Made by a program: the position numbers and the translations under genes. Below, piece by piece: positions 1 through 11,221 of a DNA stretch of 64,000 nt. Origin of the DNA: Cololabis saira. Lineage: Eukaryota; Chordata; Actinopteri; Beloniformes; Belonidae. The notes under the pieces were generated by a model. It did not search any database and was not told the origin of the DNA. It saw nothing but the letters and a program-made list of their open reading frames with translations. Positions within the stretch are counted from its first letter, which is position 1; each line of letters opens with the position of its first letter. The stretch spans positions 21,987,017 to 22,051,016 of the forward strand of contig NC_084587.1 in NCBI RefSeq assembly GCF_033807715.1, written 5' to 3'.

Positions 1-9
1 CTCCGAGGT

Positions 10-100
10 CGGCCCCTTGAACTGTCTCTCCAATTGGCCCGCTGAACTGTCTCGCCGTTCTGGACGGCCCCTGAACTGTCTCGCCGGTCTGACTGACCTG
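10..100. repeat. Tandem array of about 29 bp, three units
   Basis: Three head-to-tail copies of a unit containing CTGAACTGTCTCGCC follow one another with small changes. The open frame across it is a by-product of the repeat. The window begins inside or next to the array, so its true length is unknown. Confidence 0.7.
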
Positions 101-835
101 GTGTCTAAAACCCCGGAGCCCCAACTTTGTGTTTGCCTGGGCCCTCCTCCGGCCTCCTTCCACTCGCCCTGTTTTAGGTGTTGGGTTTTGTGCTCTGAAT
201 GCACACCTGCAGCTCGTCAGCTCATCAAAGAAGAGGTTAAAGAGCGAGGTTGCGAGTTGTTCGGGGCTAGTCAGGCCGACGGTCTCGCACTCAGCAGGCA
301 CGCCGATTTTTCCCAGTGTCCAGCCGCGGTACTGCAACAAAAAATCCCATGGGGCCCAAAAAGCTTTTTTCCCATAGACCGCAATAGTAAAAGAGAAGCC
401 TCTAAAACTGTTCACAGGACAACTCCAGCTGTAATCACCGTTAATTGCTAATCTTTGTATTCTATATTTTTAAGTCATGGACTTTATATCCGTCAAAAAT
501 GTTTTATAACGGCCAGAAAAGTCAAAGAAAAGTCTCTTTCTGGGCGTGACGTCACGGCTGTGTCCGTGCCGTGCTCATTGCCCCGGGGCATGATGGGAGG
601 CCCCAGAGCATCATGGGAGGTGACTCAACCGCATGCTCTATGGGCCCGATAACGCGGAAGTAAACCCGGAAGTCAGGAACTTTTTCAGCGTATGCGCCAG
701 GCAAGCAACTTTGAAATGAAAGGCGGCCATTTGCCGGTCCGGTATCCAGTTAATATAATACATCCATGGGTCTAGTTCCCCTTGTTAGCTTTGTTTGGTT
801 AGTCGTTTGATGGTTGCCTTTTCCTTGTGATTTTC
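101..835. other. Moderately GC-rich unassigned sequence, probably repeat-derived
   Basis: No recognisable protein or RNA gene. The stretch has a palindromic TGACGTCA site near 547, a pair of GCATGATGGGAGG / GCATCATGGGAGG copies near 590-620, and runs straight into the LTR-like terminus that follows. The open frame at 17-451 has no recognisable domain. I suspect the whole stretch belongs to one repeat whose other end lies outside the window. Confidence 0.35.
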
Positions 836-966
836 AAGTTCCCTGTGAGGAAGGTTTTTGTACCCTGCGGGAGTTTTTTGTGTTTCAATTAAACCACGCT
901 GTGATTTTTGGCTAAATTAACCCTGTTTGGTGTCGTGCGCTTGGGTTCAAGAAAGAAATCCATAAC
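836..966 (+). mobile_element. LTR-like 3' terminus
   Basis: The stretch has a possible polyadenylation signal (ATTAAA near 891), a block reading GGTGTCGTGCGCTTGGGTTC and a CCATAACA-like end. The same order of blocks (CCTGTGAGGAAGG, GGGAGTTTTT, GGTGTCGTGCG, TTGGGTTC) occurs inverted at about 40690-40830 inside a hAT element. Two dispersed copies show that it is a repeat. The assignment to an LTR is inferred from layout only. Confidence 0.45.
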
Positions 967-2060
967 AAAAGGAGTATGAACGTAACTAAAACTAATAAAA
1001 ACTAAAATGATAGCTAAAACTAAAATTGAAATAGGCTGCATAAACAACATTAATAATAAACATCTGATTAATCAAGTGCACAAATGAAGTGCATGGCCAG
1101 GTAAAAACATACACACGCACTTACCCAAACAGGCCAGTTATGTATGTAAATAAACACTGAGTCACAATCTGGTTTTCATGTTACTTTCATCATCCCACTC
1201 CTCAGGGGTCATGTGTCCTCATGTTGTCACTATTTGGGCTTCCTCGTGAGAGCCTATGAAACTTTAATAAGCCAAAATGTCATGTTGCGTAGGCGGAACA
1301 TGGAGCCTTTCAGCGAGGTGGGCTGAGACCGAGACAGCTGTTGAGTCCCAATTTTGGTGCCACATTATTATAAGGGGTTGTTACTTGAACAGCCCAGTCA
1401 CTTAGCGGGGCCCCTTGTGTACAAAGCTACCTATCCCAAGTGGCAGGAAGCAATGGAAAAAGCCTGTCACTGCAGAAATAAATAAAGATAAGCTGTAAAG
1501 TCTATGGTGTGATACAGATTGGCCAGGCTGATCAAGACAGGCATGTTGTGAAGGGAGTGGATGTTGATAGAGGACAAGGAGAATTGAAATTTACAGCTAA
1601 CTGCATTTTAGAAGACGACTTTCAGATGAATTGTCCAGCATGTATGAAAGAGTGATGCAACAAGCTTTGGACATAAAACAGTCAACACAGTTGATGCATC
1701 CTTGACAACAGAGACCGACATAATACCATTAATAATACCATGGCATAAGTGATGCATATTTGGAAAACATAATTCATTACATTGTTTTAATTTCAGTTGT
1801 TATTATCAATGAGAAACAAAAATGTATGGCACCAGAGAGCACAGCTTTCCAAAATGCTGTGTCAAATCAAAAAACAGGTTGTTGGGATTTGCTCATAGTT
1901 CAAGCATAACTGTGCTTAATTGAAAACCAGTAGAGAGACAAAATAAGAAATGTTGAAAGCAATTTTTTTTTACTTATCAGTCGTTTATGTAATTACATGG
2001 ATTTAAATTAAAATCTAACAAAATAATAATACTAACTAGAAAATTTCAAGAAATTTTGAT
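967..2060. other. AT-rich stretch, nothing recognised
   Basis: Mostly low-complexity AT-rich DNA, including a CTAAAACTAA-type run at 980-1030. No coding, RNA or mobile-element signature was found. Confidence 0.5.
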
Positions 2061-3053
2061 ATGGGCATGCCCTACTGCCAATTTGTCCCCTCTCGCAGCT
2101 TTGGTTTGGGGCTGTAGTGGTTGTGTTCGGGGTGGTTCTATGTCAGTTAGAGGTGTTTATGGTTGTATTGCATTCATTCCTGTGCTCCCCGCAGGGGTGT
2201 GGTTTAGGGTTGTTAATACACCACACCCTCTGCTTCGGGGTTGTGTGGTTTAGGGTGATTAATAATGGCCAAGAAGTAGTTTAGGGTTGTTAGTAAACCG
2301 TTAAAGATTGTTGATAAATCTTTGGGCATTGGGCCATTAGGCAGACATTTTGACTTAAAATATATGTAAATCACAGCTTCATGAAATTTTAATATGTTGT
2401 AGTCCACAGCGAGGCGAGTTTTGAAACATTTGAATCAAGTCCCTACGATAACCTGTTGCCTAGCAACAAGCGTCCAAAGTCAAACGGAGAAAAAAAAAAT
2501 GAAACGTCAATGTCGCAAAAACTGTAATAATTGGAAGAATGAGGTTGTACGGTCCGTTAGTGCCAATCGGGCAGAGTGTTTGAAACTTTGAACGATGTCT
2601 CTACGATAAAGTTCAGCCGAGCAATAAGCGTCCAAATTTTCGCCTTTTTTTTTTGCTTTTTGGCAACTAGCGTTGCCACGGTAACCCCTTTTACGGAGAA
2701 AAAGTAATGCCTATCGAGGCACGATGGAGACGCATCCAACGATGTATGCCATGCATGGTTGCACGTTGCAGTTCGGGCCGTATTAACGGACGGAAAAAAG
2801 TGCAGAATAATAATAAGAAAAGGGAAACCTTTTCTAGATACTATTATATCGCCTTCATTTTCATGTTTTTCCGGCCGTGTTTTATTTTTTCGGGATTTTT
2901 TTTTTCCACATCCGAGCGGGGTCATGCTGTACACCCGCTGGTGCGCAGTGGGACTTTTGCGACTTTAGCTTGTTAGCAAAATGCTAGCAACATTGCCCTT
3001 TGGGCCATTCTGGACGATTGCAATATGGTCATGCCACTACTTGGCATGCCCAT
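2061..3053. repeat. Possible old inverted-repeat element
   Basis: ATGGGCATGCC at the left is matched by GGCATGCCCAT at the right, about 1 kb apart. The right copy is also half of a local palindrome (3025-3053), so the long-range pairing may be fortuitous. Three TTTAGGGTTGTTA/TTTAGGGTGATTA motifs sit at 2206-2300. No convincing target duplication was found. Confidence 0.2.
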
Positions 3054-3232
3054 AATAAAAGATTGAAAACCAGCTCTGGTGGTGATCAGCACTGCATTTA
3101 AAAAACGGGCCACACGACTGAATTTGATTTTAATATTTAATTGGTCAGGTTTACGTGACCCGGAAATGTGCAGCAGTTCGGGTAGCATGGCGGCGCTGAA
3201 ATCACATACTAGTTTGATCAAGGACTAGCAGT

Positions 3233-4090
3233 TTGACACATTTCCAAATCTCCTGCAAGTTGCAGCAGATGGGTATCCTGCAATGTTTAGAAACATTTAG
3301 AATTGACATTGGAAGATTTTTCCATCTGGTTAGGTTTTCTTTAAGTTCTTTAAGTATCCATGATTCAATATTTTCTACATATAATTATTGGTATAATTTT
3401 AAGTCCCAAGTATATAAATCCTGATCCTTTCCCTACGAAAAGATTTTACATACATAGGTTCAGTTCAGTGAGTCTGCTTTCACCTAGTTTATGTTGTATC
3501 CAGATATTATACCAAACTCACTGATGCACTCAATCACAACTGGCAATGATTTAGCATGCTCCGTTAATCTCAAATGTCAAATCGTCTGCATATAATAGAA
3601 TTTGATGTTGTTTTATACCAACAGTTACTCCCTGAATATGTGGATTTTGCCTAATGGTCATTGCTAAAGGCTCAATGGCCAGAGAAAAAGAGAGAGGGGA
3701 TAATGGGCTTCCCTGCGCTGTGCTTCTGGTTAATTTAAAGGGAGCTGACAGGAGACATTTGTTAAAACTGAAGCATTAGGAGCTCTATACAGAAGTTTGA
3801 TCCAAGCCAAGTAATTTGGTCCAAAACCGAATCTTTTCAAGACCTCAAACATATATTCCCATTTAGTTCTATCAAACCGTTTTTCAGCATCAATAAAGAC
3901 AATAGCCCCAGGAGTCTGATTAAAGTTCAGGTAGTAAATCGTATTAAAAAGTCGTCGTGTTTTTGTATGAGTTTCTGCCTTTAATAAAACCTGTGCTATC
4001 CGCATCTACAATTGGAGTCAAAACCACCTCTAATCTAGTAGTAGCTAGTAGGACAGTATTTTGAAGATTAATTGGGCTATAAGAAAAAGG
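3233..4090 (-). pseudogene. L1-type LINE reverse-transcriptase fragment (decayed)
   Basis: Read on the minus strand, the segment at 3730-4005 encodes a reverse-transcriptase piece with DAEKRFDRTKWEYMFEVL and the GFGPNYLAWIKLLYRAPNAS block, which matches the palm region of vertebrate Tx1/L1 LINEs. Further along the same strand come SPLSFSLAIEPLAMTIRQ and a YADD box in LLYADDLTFE, in another frame. The region near 3233-3420 reads as the later FIYLGLKI and QMEKSS parts. Frameshifts and stops separate these blocks, so it is a dead fragment. The stretch upstream of 3970 continues in a shifted frame with TGFIKGR. Endonuclease and ORF1 are absent. Confidence 0.8.
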
Positions 4091-4554
4091 TTCTGGGTTC
4101 TTTCTTGAACTATTATTATTATTATGTTCACCTTATACTACGTTGATACGTTGATTCTTAGATTCTTCAAATGATTTGATGGAAACCTTTACCAACAAAT
4201 TATTCATTTTTCTTTGCCAGGGCCCAAAATATCTGAAATCCAGCTCTCAAAAAGAAATCAACAGGTTTTTTGCCCTCCACTCCTTCTTTCAGCCCGATAA
4301 TTTCCCGTTCTACTGTCAACTCTGGTTTGGAAACTGTCCAAATGGTGCTGTATTTTGTTTACCTAGACTTTCAGCACTTGTACGTGGTACGTTAGTGGCC
4401 ATGAGATCCTCGCGGTCGGACACCTGCTGCCCTACAATCCCCAATCTCTCAATTCAACTGTTGAATTTCTCCGAAAGCTTTGTGACAGGTTTAATTGTGA
4501 TAACCAACTTACTGTCCACAATCTTCTATGGTAGTGGACACCCGCTCCACCACC
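4091..4554. other. Unassigned spacer between two LINE fragments
   Basis: It begins with a short ATT repeat at about 4110-4125. The open frame at 4176-4565 shows no family signature. It may be older LINE sequence, but I cannot support that. Confidence 0.4.
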
Positions 4555-5160
4555 GAGTCCTCTAAAGTCGGAACCACTTGGAGCTGAACCCGCTCAAGAC
4601 TGTGGAGATGATGGTGGATTTCAGAAAAAACCCACCGCCACTCCCCCCCCTCACCATCCTCAACAGCACTGTCTCCACCACAGACTCCTTCAGGTTCCTG
4701 GGATCCACCATCTCCCGGGACCTGAAGTGGTCCAACCACATCAACTCCGTCCGGAAGAAGGCTCAGCAAAGGTTGTACTTCCTGCGTCAACTCAGGAAGT
4801 TTAAGCTGCCACAGCAGCTGTTGATCACCTTCTACACTGCCATAATCCAGTCTGTTCTCTGCTCTTCCATCACTGTCTGGTTTGGATCAGCCACCAAACT
4901 AGACAGGCACAGACTGCAGCGGACAATCAGGTCTGCAGAGAGGATAGTTGGGACTAACCTCCCATCTATTGACGACCTGTACCGGTCCAGGACCAGGAAA
5001 CGGGCAGGTCGAATCTCTGCTGACCCCTCACACCCGGGACACCGCCTGTTCAAACTCCTCCCCTCTGGACGGCGCTACAGAGCTCTGTGCGCCAGAACTT
5101 CGAGACACAGGGACAGTTTCTTCCCCCAAGTGGTTGCTCTGATGAACTCCCACAACTAAT
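4555..5160 (+). pseudogene. CR1/Rex1-like LINE, C-terminal part of reverse transcriptase
   Basis: The frame contains LELNPLKTVEMMVDFRK just after where the catalytic YADD box would be, then FRFLGSTISRDLKWSNHI, KKAQQRLYFLRQLRKF, CSSITVWFGSATK, and a carboxyl end with PSHPGHRLFKLLPSGRRYR. This order is the thumb and C-terminal region of CR1/Rex1/L2-group (jockey superfamily) non-LTR retrotransposons, widespread in fish. The frame is open for about 200 residues and stops at its natural end, but the palm, YADD and endonuclease are missing. It is therefore a 5'-truncated copy. The open frame suggests a fairly recent insertion. The exact clade is uncertain. Confidence 0.85.
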
Positions 5161-5540
5161 AGAGTCTCAGAGAAACCAATCACGTGCAATAAAAATCATC
5201 TAGCACCTTCCTTGATAACCATATCTGCCTCACTCTGCTGCACCTCTCACTTTGTATTTCTTTGTATAATTTGTATAATCTTTTTGCATTTTTTGTATAA
5301 TTGTCTTGTAAAATTGTAAATAGGTTATTTTTATTTTATTCAGAACTGTCCCTTTTCTTTTCTCTTCTTTTCTTTCTCTACCTCAAACTGCTGCACCTTA
5401 AATGTTTATTCTGTATCATAGAAATACCGAAATTGTTTTATTGTTAATTTTACTACCAAAGAGCGAAATTACCGGAGTCAAATTCCTTGTTGGACAATGT
5501 TCGAACCTGGCCAATAAAGCTGAGAAATTCTGATTCTGAA
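5161..5540 (+). mobile_element. 3' untranslated tail of the same LINE
   Basis: T-rich non-coding sequence follows the stop codon and ends with CCAATAAAGCTGAGAAATTC and ATTCTGATTCTGA. This resembles the common fish CR1/L2 ending of an AATAAA signal followed by short tandem ATTCTG repeats. Confidence 0.7.
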
Positions 5541-7820
5541 ATGTTCATTAGACTCTTCCTCATCCACGAGGTTGTAATTTGCTTGGTCCATGGTGTCTTC
5601 ATCATTTCCATAGCTAGTGCTTGCGTCGTTAGCGTTAGCCTTGGCGTTCCCTCCTCTTTTGCAGGTATTTTTCTTCTTACTTGATCCAACATGCAAAATA
5701 GTTGTCAAGTGACATTATGTATGCCTGGAGAAGATTTCCACTGGTAAAACTTTACAAAAAGATGTGTTTTTAGCAATCCATGGTGGAGAAGAAAAGACTT
5801 ATGTCTGCTCAGCTTGACATATGTTTTTAATCTATTTCAGCGTTCAGTATGTGGTGTAAACTATATTTATAATCAAACATAAGGTTTTAATTATAGGATA
5901 ATTATTGCATTATTTCTATTTGCCTTTAACAAAGCATGACTTCATTCCTGTTATCAACTCCTAGGTTAGAATCAGACTGATGTGCAACCAAAAGTCTAAC
6001 CATAATAATTAGACATAAGGCTAAAGGTTAACCACTGGTATTGTACTGTACATCTCAATCATGGCTTTTTGGGGCATATGATGCACTCAGATCCAATGTC
6101 TAGATGTGACACATAGTACATGCATGTGGTGAAAAGTGACACAGGTGCGGTATTTATAATCGATATTTGCAAGCATTATGAATATGGTAATGAGCTCAGC
6201 AAGGCGGCAGGCATGGCAGCACATGCAGATGCAACTCCCAGAGGGTCCCAGAGCAAATGAGCTGTACCCGCCTGCAATACCGCAGTTTCATCTGGCTCTA
6301 GAAATAGCAGCACAGCCCAACTGTACCTCCAATCTATCAGCCCCTTTTCTGTGGGTGGTATCAGTGGGGGGAAAAGGCACACTGGAGGAAGCAGAGAAGA
6401 TTATTTATAAGGATGTAAGGAAAGCGGGAGATTTCTTTAGAACGACAAAGCTAATTAATGTAAAGTGCCTTCAAACGTCTTACAGATGATCATTAAACTC
6501 TCTACTCTTTTTTCCCCTCATCCGCTGTACAATATCATAAATAATCACAAGCCTATAACAGATCCTCTGTATGGAAGTGGAGGTGAAAACAGAATATTTG
6601 GGGCTATAGATTTGACTCCACATGATATAATTGTGTAAAACTCCTAAATACTCCTTGGCACAGCTCAAGAAAAGCAAATAATTTCCAAAAATTGCTTTCA
6701 CAAACGTTCATACAGTAAAGATAGTACAGACTCCTAACCATGACTGTTTATCCTGCTCATGAATAGATATTACAAAAGGCCACATCAAAGAACAAATCCT
6801 GATCATGTTTTGAATAGCATCTTCTTTCAGATTTTGAGGTGATATAAATAATTTACTTATGTGTCTGGGTCACCGTCGGCTTTGATATTTCAGGGATATA
6901 AATAGTATTCTCTAAATAAACCATTGCACCCCAGCCGCCAGCGCTACCCATCCTCACTTCGTCTGCACTTGAAGACACATCCACATTGATTGAAATGTTT
7001 CTTCCTCCCAAATCCTTTTGTCCAACCTCACACGTCCTCTTGTTCCAGTTTTGAAAATTGCCACAACACCTGCACATCCTTTCTGATGACTCGGTCATCA
7101 GCCAGGCTAACATACCTCTAACTCGATTGATGTTTGCACAGACAGGCATACCATTAGGACAAGTGGTACTGAATGGGAGAGTGAGTTATCCTCACATTAC
7201 TGCTGTGGGAGATTGAGAGGGGACAGATGGTTTTGTTGCCAGCGTTTAATGAAGTGTTGTGAATCAGTCGGAGGTGCCGAGGAAGTCTTGACTGTCACTC
7301 CAATGAAAAATGTAGTGTAGAGGGTTAACAAGGGCACAGCGAGAGACAGTTGGCTCTACAATAGTTTTGTCATGTTAACCAATGTGCAATTAAAATTCCA
7401 TCAATTTTACGATCCAGCTGTCAGTGAAAACTTTCATTGCCGCATTCAATTCCTGTTGGATTAGTTGATAGCTAAAATAACTTAATTCTTCTTTTTGTGT
7501 TCTGGAGTTTGTAAAGAGCCAATTCAGCCAAGTCCTGTCTCACTTTGGTTTCCCATCAACAAAACTGAAATAACTGTTTCACCCATGACTGATAATGAAG
7601 GGTTGTCAACCTGACTATCATGCCATACATGGTAATTATGTGCCTTGGTTTTGACTTTTTTTTCAGAATGCCGGAGAAAAACAAAAAAATGTGCAATGAC
7701 GCGCTTTCACTGAGATATTTTAACTCCCTCATCTTATGCATCAACTATAAAATGTACATGTTAGGGGTCTATATTTTCCAATTTAAAATGTAACTTGGTA
7801 TAGGTCTCAATGACCAGAGC
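5541..7820. other. Unique-looking AT-rich DNA, nothing recognised
   Basis: I saw no repeat signature, RNA gene or domain. Open frames at 6178-6489 (+) and 6853-7149 (-) are about 100 codons long but have no recognisable motif and no obvious splice context. Confidence 0.5.
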
Positions 7821-7825
7821 TAAAC

Positions 7826-8182
7826 TGTCAAGGTTCAGAATAGTAGGACCCAGATGCAGGAGACAGAGGCACCCGGAGTAACAAAAAACTTGGTTTATTC
7901 AAAAAGCAGAAGCGCTTCTGAGCAGGATTCCAAAAGACAACAGCCTAAGCGTGACAAAAAAACAAAAACATGACATGACACATGGTGGGGAGAACCGTAC
8001 GGATCAGCAGGGAGCAAGGGAGAGACTAGACAAGAGGGCTTGGCGAGAGTGGTGCAAATGATCAGGGCAGATGGGAACAAGGGAAGTCAAGACAAAACAC
8101 AGGACATGGGATTTCAAAATAAAACAGTAATATAACCACGAAGCCATGACATAACTCAGAAATGGTGACAAAAATGGTGACA
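7826..8182 (-). mobile_element. Solo LTR, 357 bp, TSD TAAAC
   Basis: The element has TGTCA...TGACA ends and is flanked on both sides by TAAAC (7821-7825 and 8183-8187), the 5-bp duplication typical of LTR retrotransposons. On the minus strand an AATAAA signal (complement of 7894-7899) lies about 70 bp before the end, where the R region would finish, and TGCATCTGGGTCCTAC lies near the terminus. A related ending occurs on the plus strand at about 63.4-63.8 kb. No internal gag-pol sequence is present, so this is the recombined remnant of a full element. The superfamily cannot be named from the LTR alone. Confidence 0.8.
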
Positions 8183-8187
8183 TAAAC

Positions 8188-9261
8188 AGGTTCCTGACTA
8201 GTTGATTCCGAGAACCAATAAGTTCCAAGTCAAAAGGTACATTTGTAGATGTTTATGTACTGTATATTGTTTTAAACTGTTTACTAATGATGAAGCAGGT
8301 GCTGGAATTAAAAGAATCAGGTTTTACTTCATTTGAGTCATGGCTAACTTCCCAAAATGTAATATATAGTCACTTGCAAAAATTAAGACCAAAAAAATAA
8401 ACACTCTCTCTTTTAACTCCATGATGTGTGTTATATGTACCGGTATGTGACCACGTAAAAAAGAGAAGAAAAAGTGTGTAAGAACATTGAAAAAAATGTG
8501 GCGATATTCTGATAATAGTATGGCATAGTATCCAAATGGGCAGGTACAACCATTGTCCTCCTGCATGACACAAATCTGATCATGCTTAAGGTGTCACATA
8601 GCCTAACATTTGTCTCTAGAATACTAATCTTAATGACAGAAAGATGCTCTGCTCCTGATAAAGCACCAACCATTTAACTTCAGGGTCGAGGCTCATGCAG
8701 AACTAATATTTGTTGCAGTTCTTCGACTGGCCATTAGATACTGGCTGCAAAAGTGAGTCAATCTCCACTGTCTTTAATGTTAAAATGTCTGACTTTAGAG
8801 AACAAATATTTATATTTGCAGCCTGGTTCAAGAAAGAATTCTGGTTTCAATCGTTTGATTTGACACCCATGACAACTATGAGTTGGTGATTTTTTTTTTT
8901 CCACACCATGCCAGGAGAATTAATATAAAGCATTACTGCACATTTGTTTTTAATAGTATTATAGTAACAGTTAACTCAGCCAATGGCTAACCACTATAAC
9001 CTCATCCATAATCGTTATGGTACCACATATAGCAAAGCAACCAGCTATTTATACTAACCCATCGTCAGCTAAACGCAACAGTTTTTTTTTATTTCGATGT
9101 TGCATCAACATGTTAAACGATATATTCTGCTGTAAACATCTGCCAGCAGCTCTGGAGATATTTCGGTGGAGATCCATTGAAAGAGCTTGTAGCCAAAACT
9201 AATGTTGACTGACATACTGTAAGGTGGCCATGTTCCCGTCTACTTCCCTAGCAACATGGCT
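8188..9261. other. AT-rich DNA, nothing recognised
   Basis: Short open frames only. A poly-T run lies at about 8890. No mobile-element ends or coding signatures were identified. Confidence 0.5.
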
Positions 9262-10033
9262 ATGCCCATCCATCCATCCATCCATCCATCCATCCATCGT
9301 CCGCCGCTTATCCGTTCCCGGGTCGCGGGGGCAGCAGCCTCAGCAGGGATGCCCAGACTTCCCTCACCCCAGACACTTCCTCCAGCTCCTCCGAGGGGAG
9401 TCCGAGGCGTTCCCAGGCCAGCCGAGAGACATAGTCTCTCCAGCGTGTCCTGGGTCTTCCCCGGGGTCTCCTCCCGGTGGGACATGCCTGGAACACCTCC
9501 CTAGGGAGGCGTCCAGGAGGCATCCGGTACAGATGCCCAAGCCACCTCAGCTCACTCCTCTCAATGTGAAGGAGTAGCGGCTCGACTCCGAGCTCCTCCC
9601 TGGTGACCGAACTCCTCACCCTATCTCTAAGGGAGCGTCCAGCCACCCTGGCTGAGGAAACTCATCTCGGCCGCTTGTATCCGCAATCTTGTCCTTTCGG
9701 TCACTACCCAAAGTTCATGACCATAGGTGAGGGTAGGTGCGTAGATTGACCGGTAAATAAAGAGCTTCGCCTTTCGACTCAGCTCCTTCTTCACCACGAC
9801 GGTCCGGTACACCGACCGCATAACTGCGGACGCTGCACCGATCCGTCTGTCAATCTCACGCTCCATCATTCCCTCACTCGTGAACAAGACCCCGAGATAC
9901 TTGAACTCCTCCACCTGAGGCAGGACTTCTCCACCCACCCGGAGAAGGCACGCCCCCCTTTCCCGGTGGAGAACCATGGCCTCGGTCTTGGAGGTGCTGA
10001 TTCTCATCCCTGCCGCGTCGCACTCAGCAGGGT
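9262..10033 (-). pseudogene. Rex3/RTE-like LINE, 5'-truncated 3' end
   Basis: On the minus strand the first frame (about 9627-10030) reads MRISTSKTEAMVL, then VEEFKYLGVLFTSEG, RKAKLFIYRSIYAPTLTYG and ELWVVTER, the region just after the catalytic YADD box of RTE-clade reverse transcriptases. A second frame (9308-9646) continues with SELRWLGHLYRMP and GRRPRGRPRTRWRDY, so one frameshift breaks the gene near 9640. The 3' tail is a (GATG)n run, here (CATC)n at 9266-9298, a hallmark of Rex3 elements in fish. The 5' truncation point abuts an rRNA-like segment. Endonuclease and palm domain are missing. Confidence 0.9.
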
Positions 10034-10049
10034 CGTTCATAGCGACGTC

Positions 10050-10082
<33 letters not shown>
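10034..10082 (+). pseudogene. 49-nt fragment of 28S rRNA
   Basis: The segment GTTCATAGCGACGTCGC followed by TTTTTGATCCTTCGATGTCG and GCTCTTCCTAT matches, base for base as far as I can recall, the universally conserved 28S rRNA stretch near the peptidyl-transferase centre. The match stops at 10082, where 28S would continue with CATTGTG. Its rRNA sense strand is plus, opposite to the Rex3-like element it touches. Confidence 0.85.
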
Positions 10083-10083
<1 letters not shown>

Positions 10084-10867
10084 TATCTCTTTTTTCAGAG
10101 AGTCTTCAGGACTGCTCTTCAGAAACAAATGGGTCACATGGCTTAATGCTTTATATTACCCCTTCAAAGCTATGCTTGGTGGGTATGAGTTTTTTTATTA
10201 TGTTTTTGTCAAACATGCTGCATTGGTACATGGGGGCATGGTCCCTGGCATCCATAGGACATTGCTGCAGAAGTTTTATGGTTTGTTTAAATGGAGCTTT
10301 GCAAACTTCGGCCACTGCACAGTCTGACCTTGGAGTAAACTTCTAGACATTCATTCATCAGATGACTGGGAACTATCTTAAATGTTTCCTACTTGTTTCC
10401 TAATCTTTCTCATTGAATGATGGACTAAAAGGGATTTGGAAAATGGCTTTACGAGCCTTTCTAGATTTACGGGCTGCAACAATAGATTTTTTAACATCAT
10501 TGCTGGTCTGAAAAAACATTCCTCCTTGGCACTGCATTAATACACACTTCAGTTTTTCAGGCCAGGAAGCAACTTAAGTTTTGATAGAGGTGAACGACTC
10601 TTGCCAGTGATCAATTAATGAAGCTCATCTGAAAAGCAGCAGCTTCCTGAGACCTTCTCTTTTATTTCTTATGGAAGCACCAAGGGCATATTTGGATTTT
10701 CGGACCCTGTCTCTCCCTTTAAGAATTGTTTTTTTCTTACACAAACGTTGACACTGTAATATGTTGTGTGCTGTTCATCTGATATTGTATTTATTTCATC
10801 TTAACGATTCATTAATTTTCAAAAAAATTTAAAGGCTTTAGCAAGCAGAAACATGGTATTATTTGAA
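10083..10867. other. Unassigned DNA downstream of the rRNA fragment
   Basis: No domain recognised. Read on the minus strand, 10400-10700 gives stretches that look vaguely protein-like (RVRKSKYALGASIRNKREGL), broken by stops. I could not place it in a family. Confidence 0.4.
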
Positions 10868-10880
10868 CACAGAAATACAT

Positions 10881-11019
10881 CCATCCATCCATCCATCTAT
10901 CCATTTCTATACCTGTTTACCCTTTGCAGGGTCAAGGGGGTCTGCTGGAGCTTATCCCAGCTCATTACAGGCGAGAGGCAGGGATACACCCTGGACAGGT
11001 TGCCAGTTTACTGCAGGGC
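10881..11019 (-). mobile_element. Short LINE-type insertion with 13-bp TSD
   Basis: A 139-bp insert starts with (CATC)n and contains ACACCCTGGACAGG and TTGCCAGT, a widely dispersed fish repeat. It is flanked by CACAGAAATACAT at 10868-10880 and 11020-11032. A long duplication plus a terminal tetranucleotide run indicates target-primed reverse transcription of an RTE-type RNA, 5'-truncated. Confidence 0.8.
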
Positions 11020-11091
11020 CACAGAAATACATGTCTACAGTCTTTCTGCCCACCTGAAATGATGCCCCATGAATTTTGGCATAAAGTTAAT

Positions 11092-11218
11092 GGCCCGGTT
11101 TCCCAGATCAGTTAAGTAGTTCTTAACAGCGAAATACTTCTTTCACAGGCTCCTTAAGATGGTTTGAAAGAAGTCTTTCGCTGTTAAGAACTACTTAACT
11201 GATCTGGGAAACCGGGCC
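11092..11218. mobile_element. Hairpin MITE, 127 bp, 3-bp TSD AAT
   Basis: Arms of more than 50 bp starting GGCCCGGTTTCCCAGATCAG are near-perfect reverse complements around a short loop, so the whole element can fold into one hairpin. AAT flanks both ends. A 3-bp duplication would fit the PIF/Harbinger superfamily, though that group normally targets TWA. Confidence 0.85.
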
Positions 11219-11221
11219 AAT

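Noticed and set aside
17..451. 144-codon frame at the window start
   Set aside because: Its first third is the 29-bp tandem array and the rest shows no domain. It lies in repeat-like sequence.
2206..2300. Interstitial telomere-like repeat (TTTAGGG)
   Set aside because: Only three imperfect copies, widely spaced, and the vertebrate telomere repeat is TTAGGG. Not an array.
4176..4565. 129-codon plus-strand frame before the CR1-like LINE
   Set aside because: It runs into the LINE in another frame and has no known block. Probably fortuitous.
6853..7149. 98-codon minus-strand frame (MPVCANINRV...)
   Set aside because: It has several cysteines but no regular spacing and no splice or promoter context. 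A chance frame is as likely.
9260..11020. CRISPR-like or satellite array of CATC repeats
   Set aside because: The CATC runs are the simple-repeat tails of RTE-type LINEs (antisense), with no spacers.
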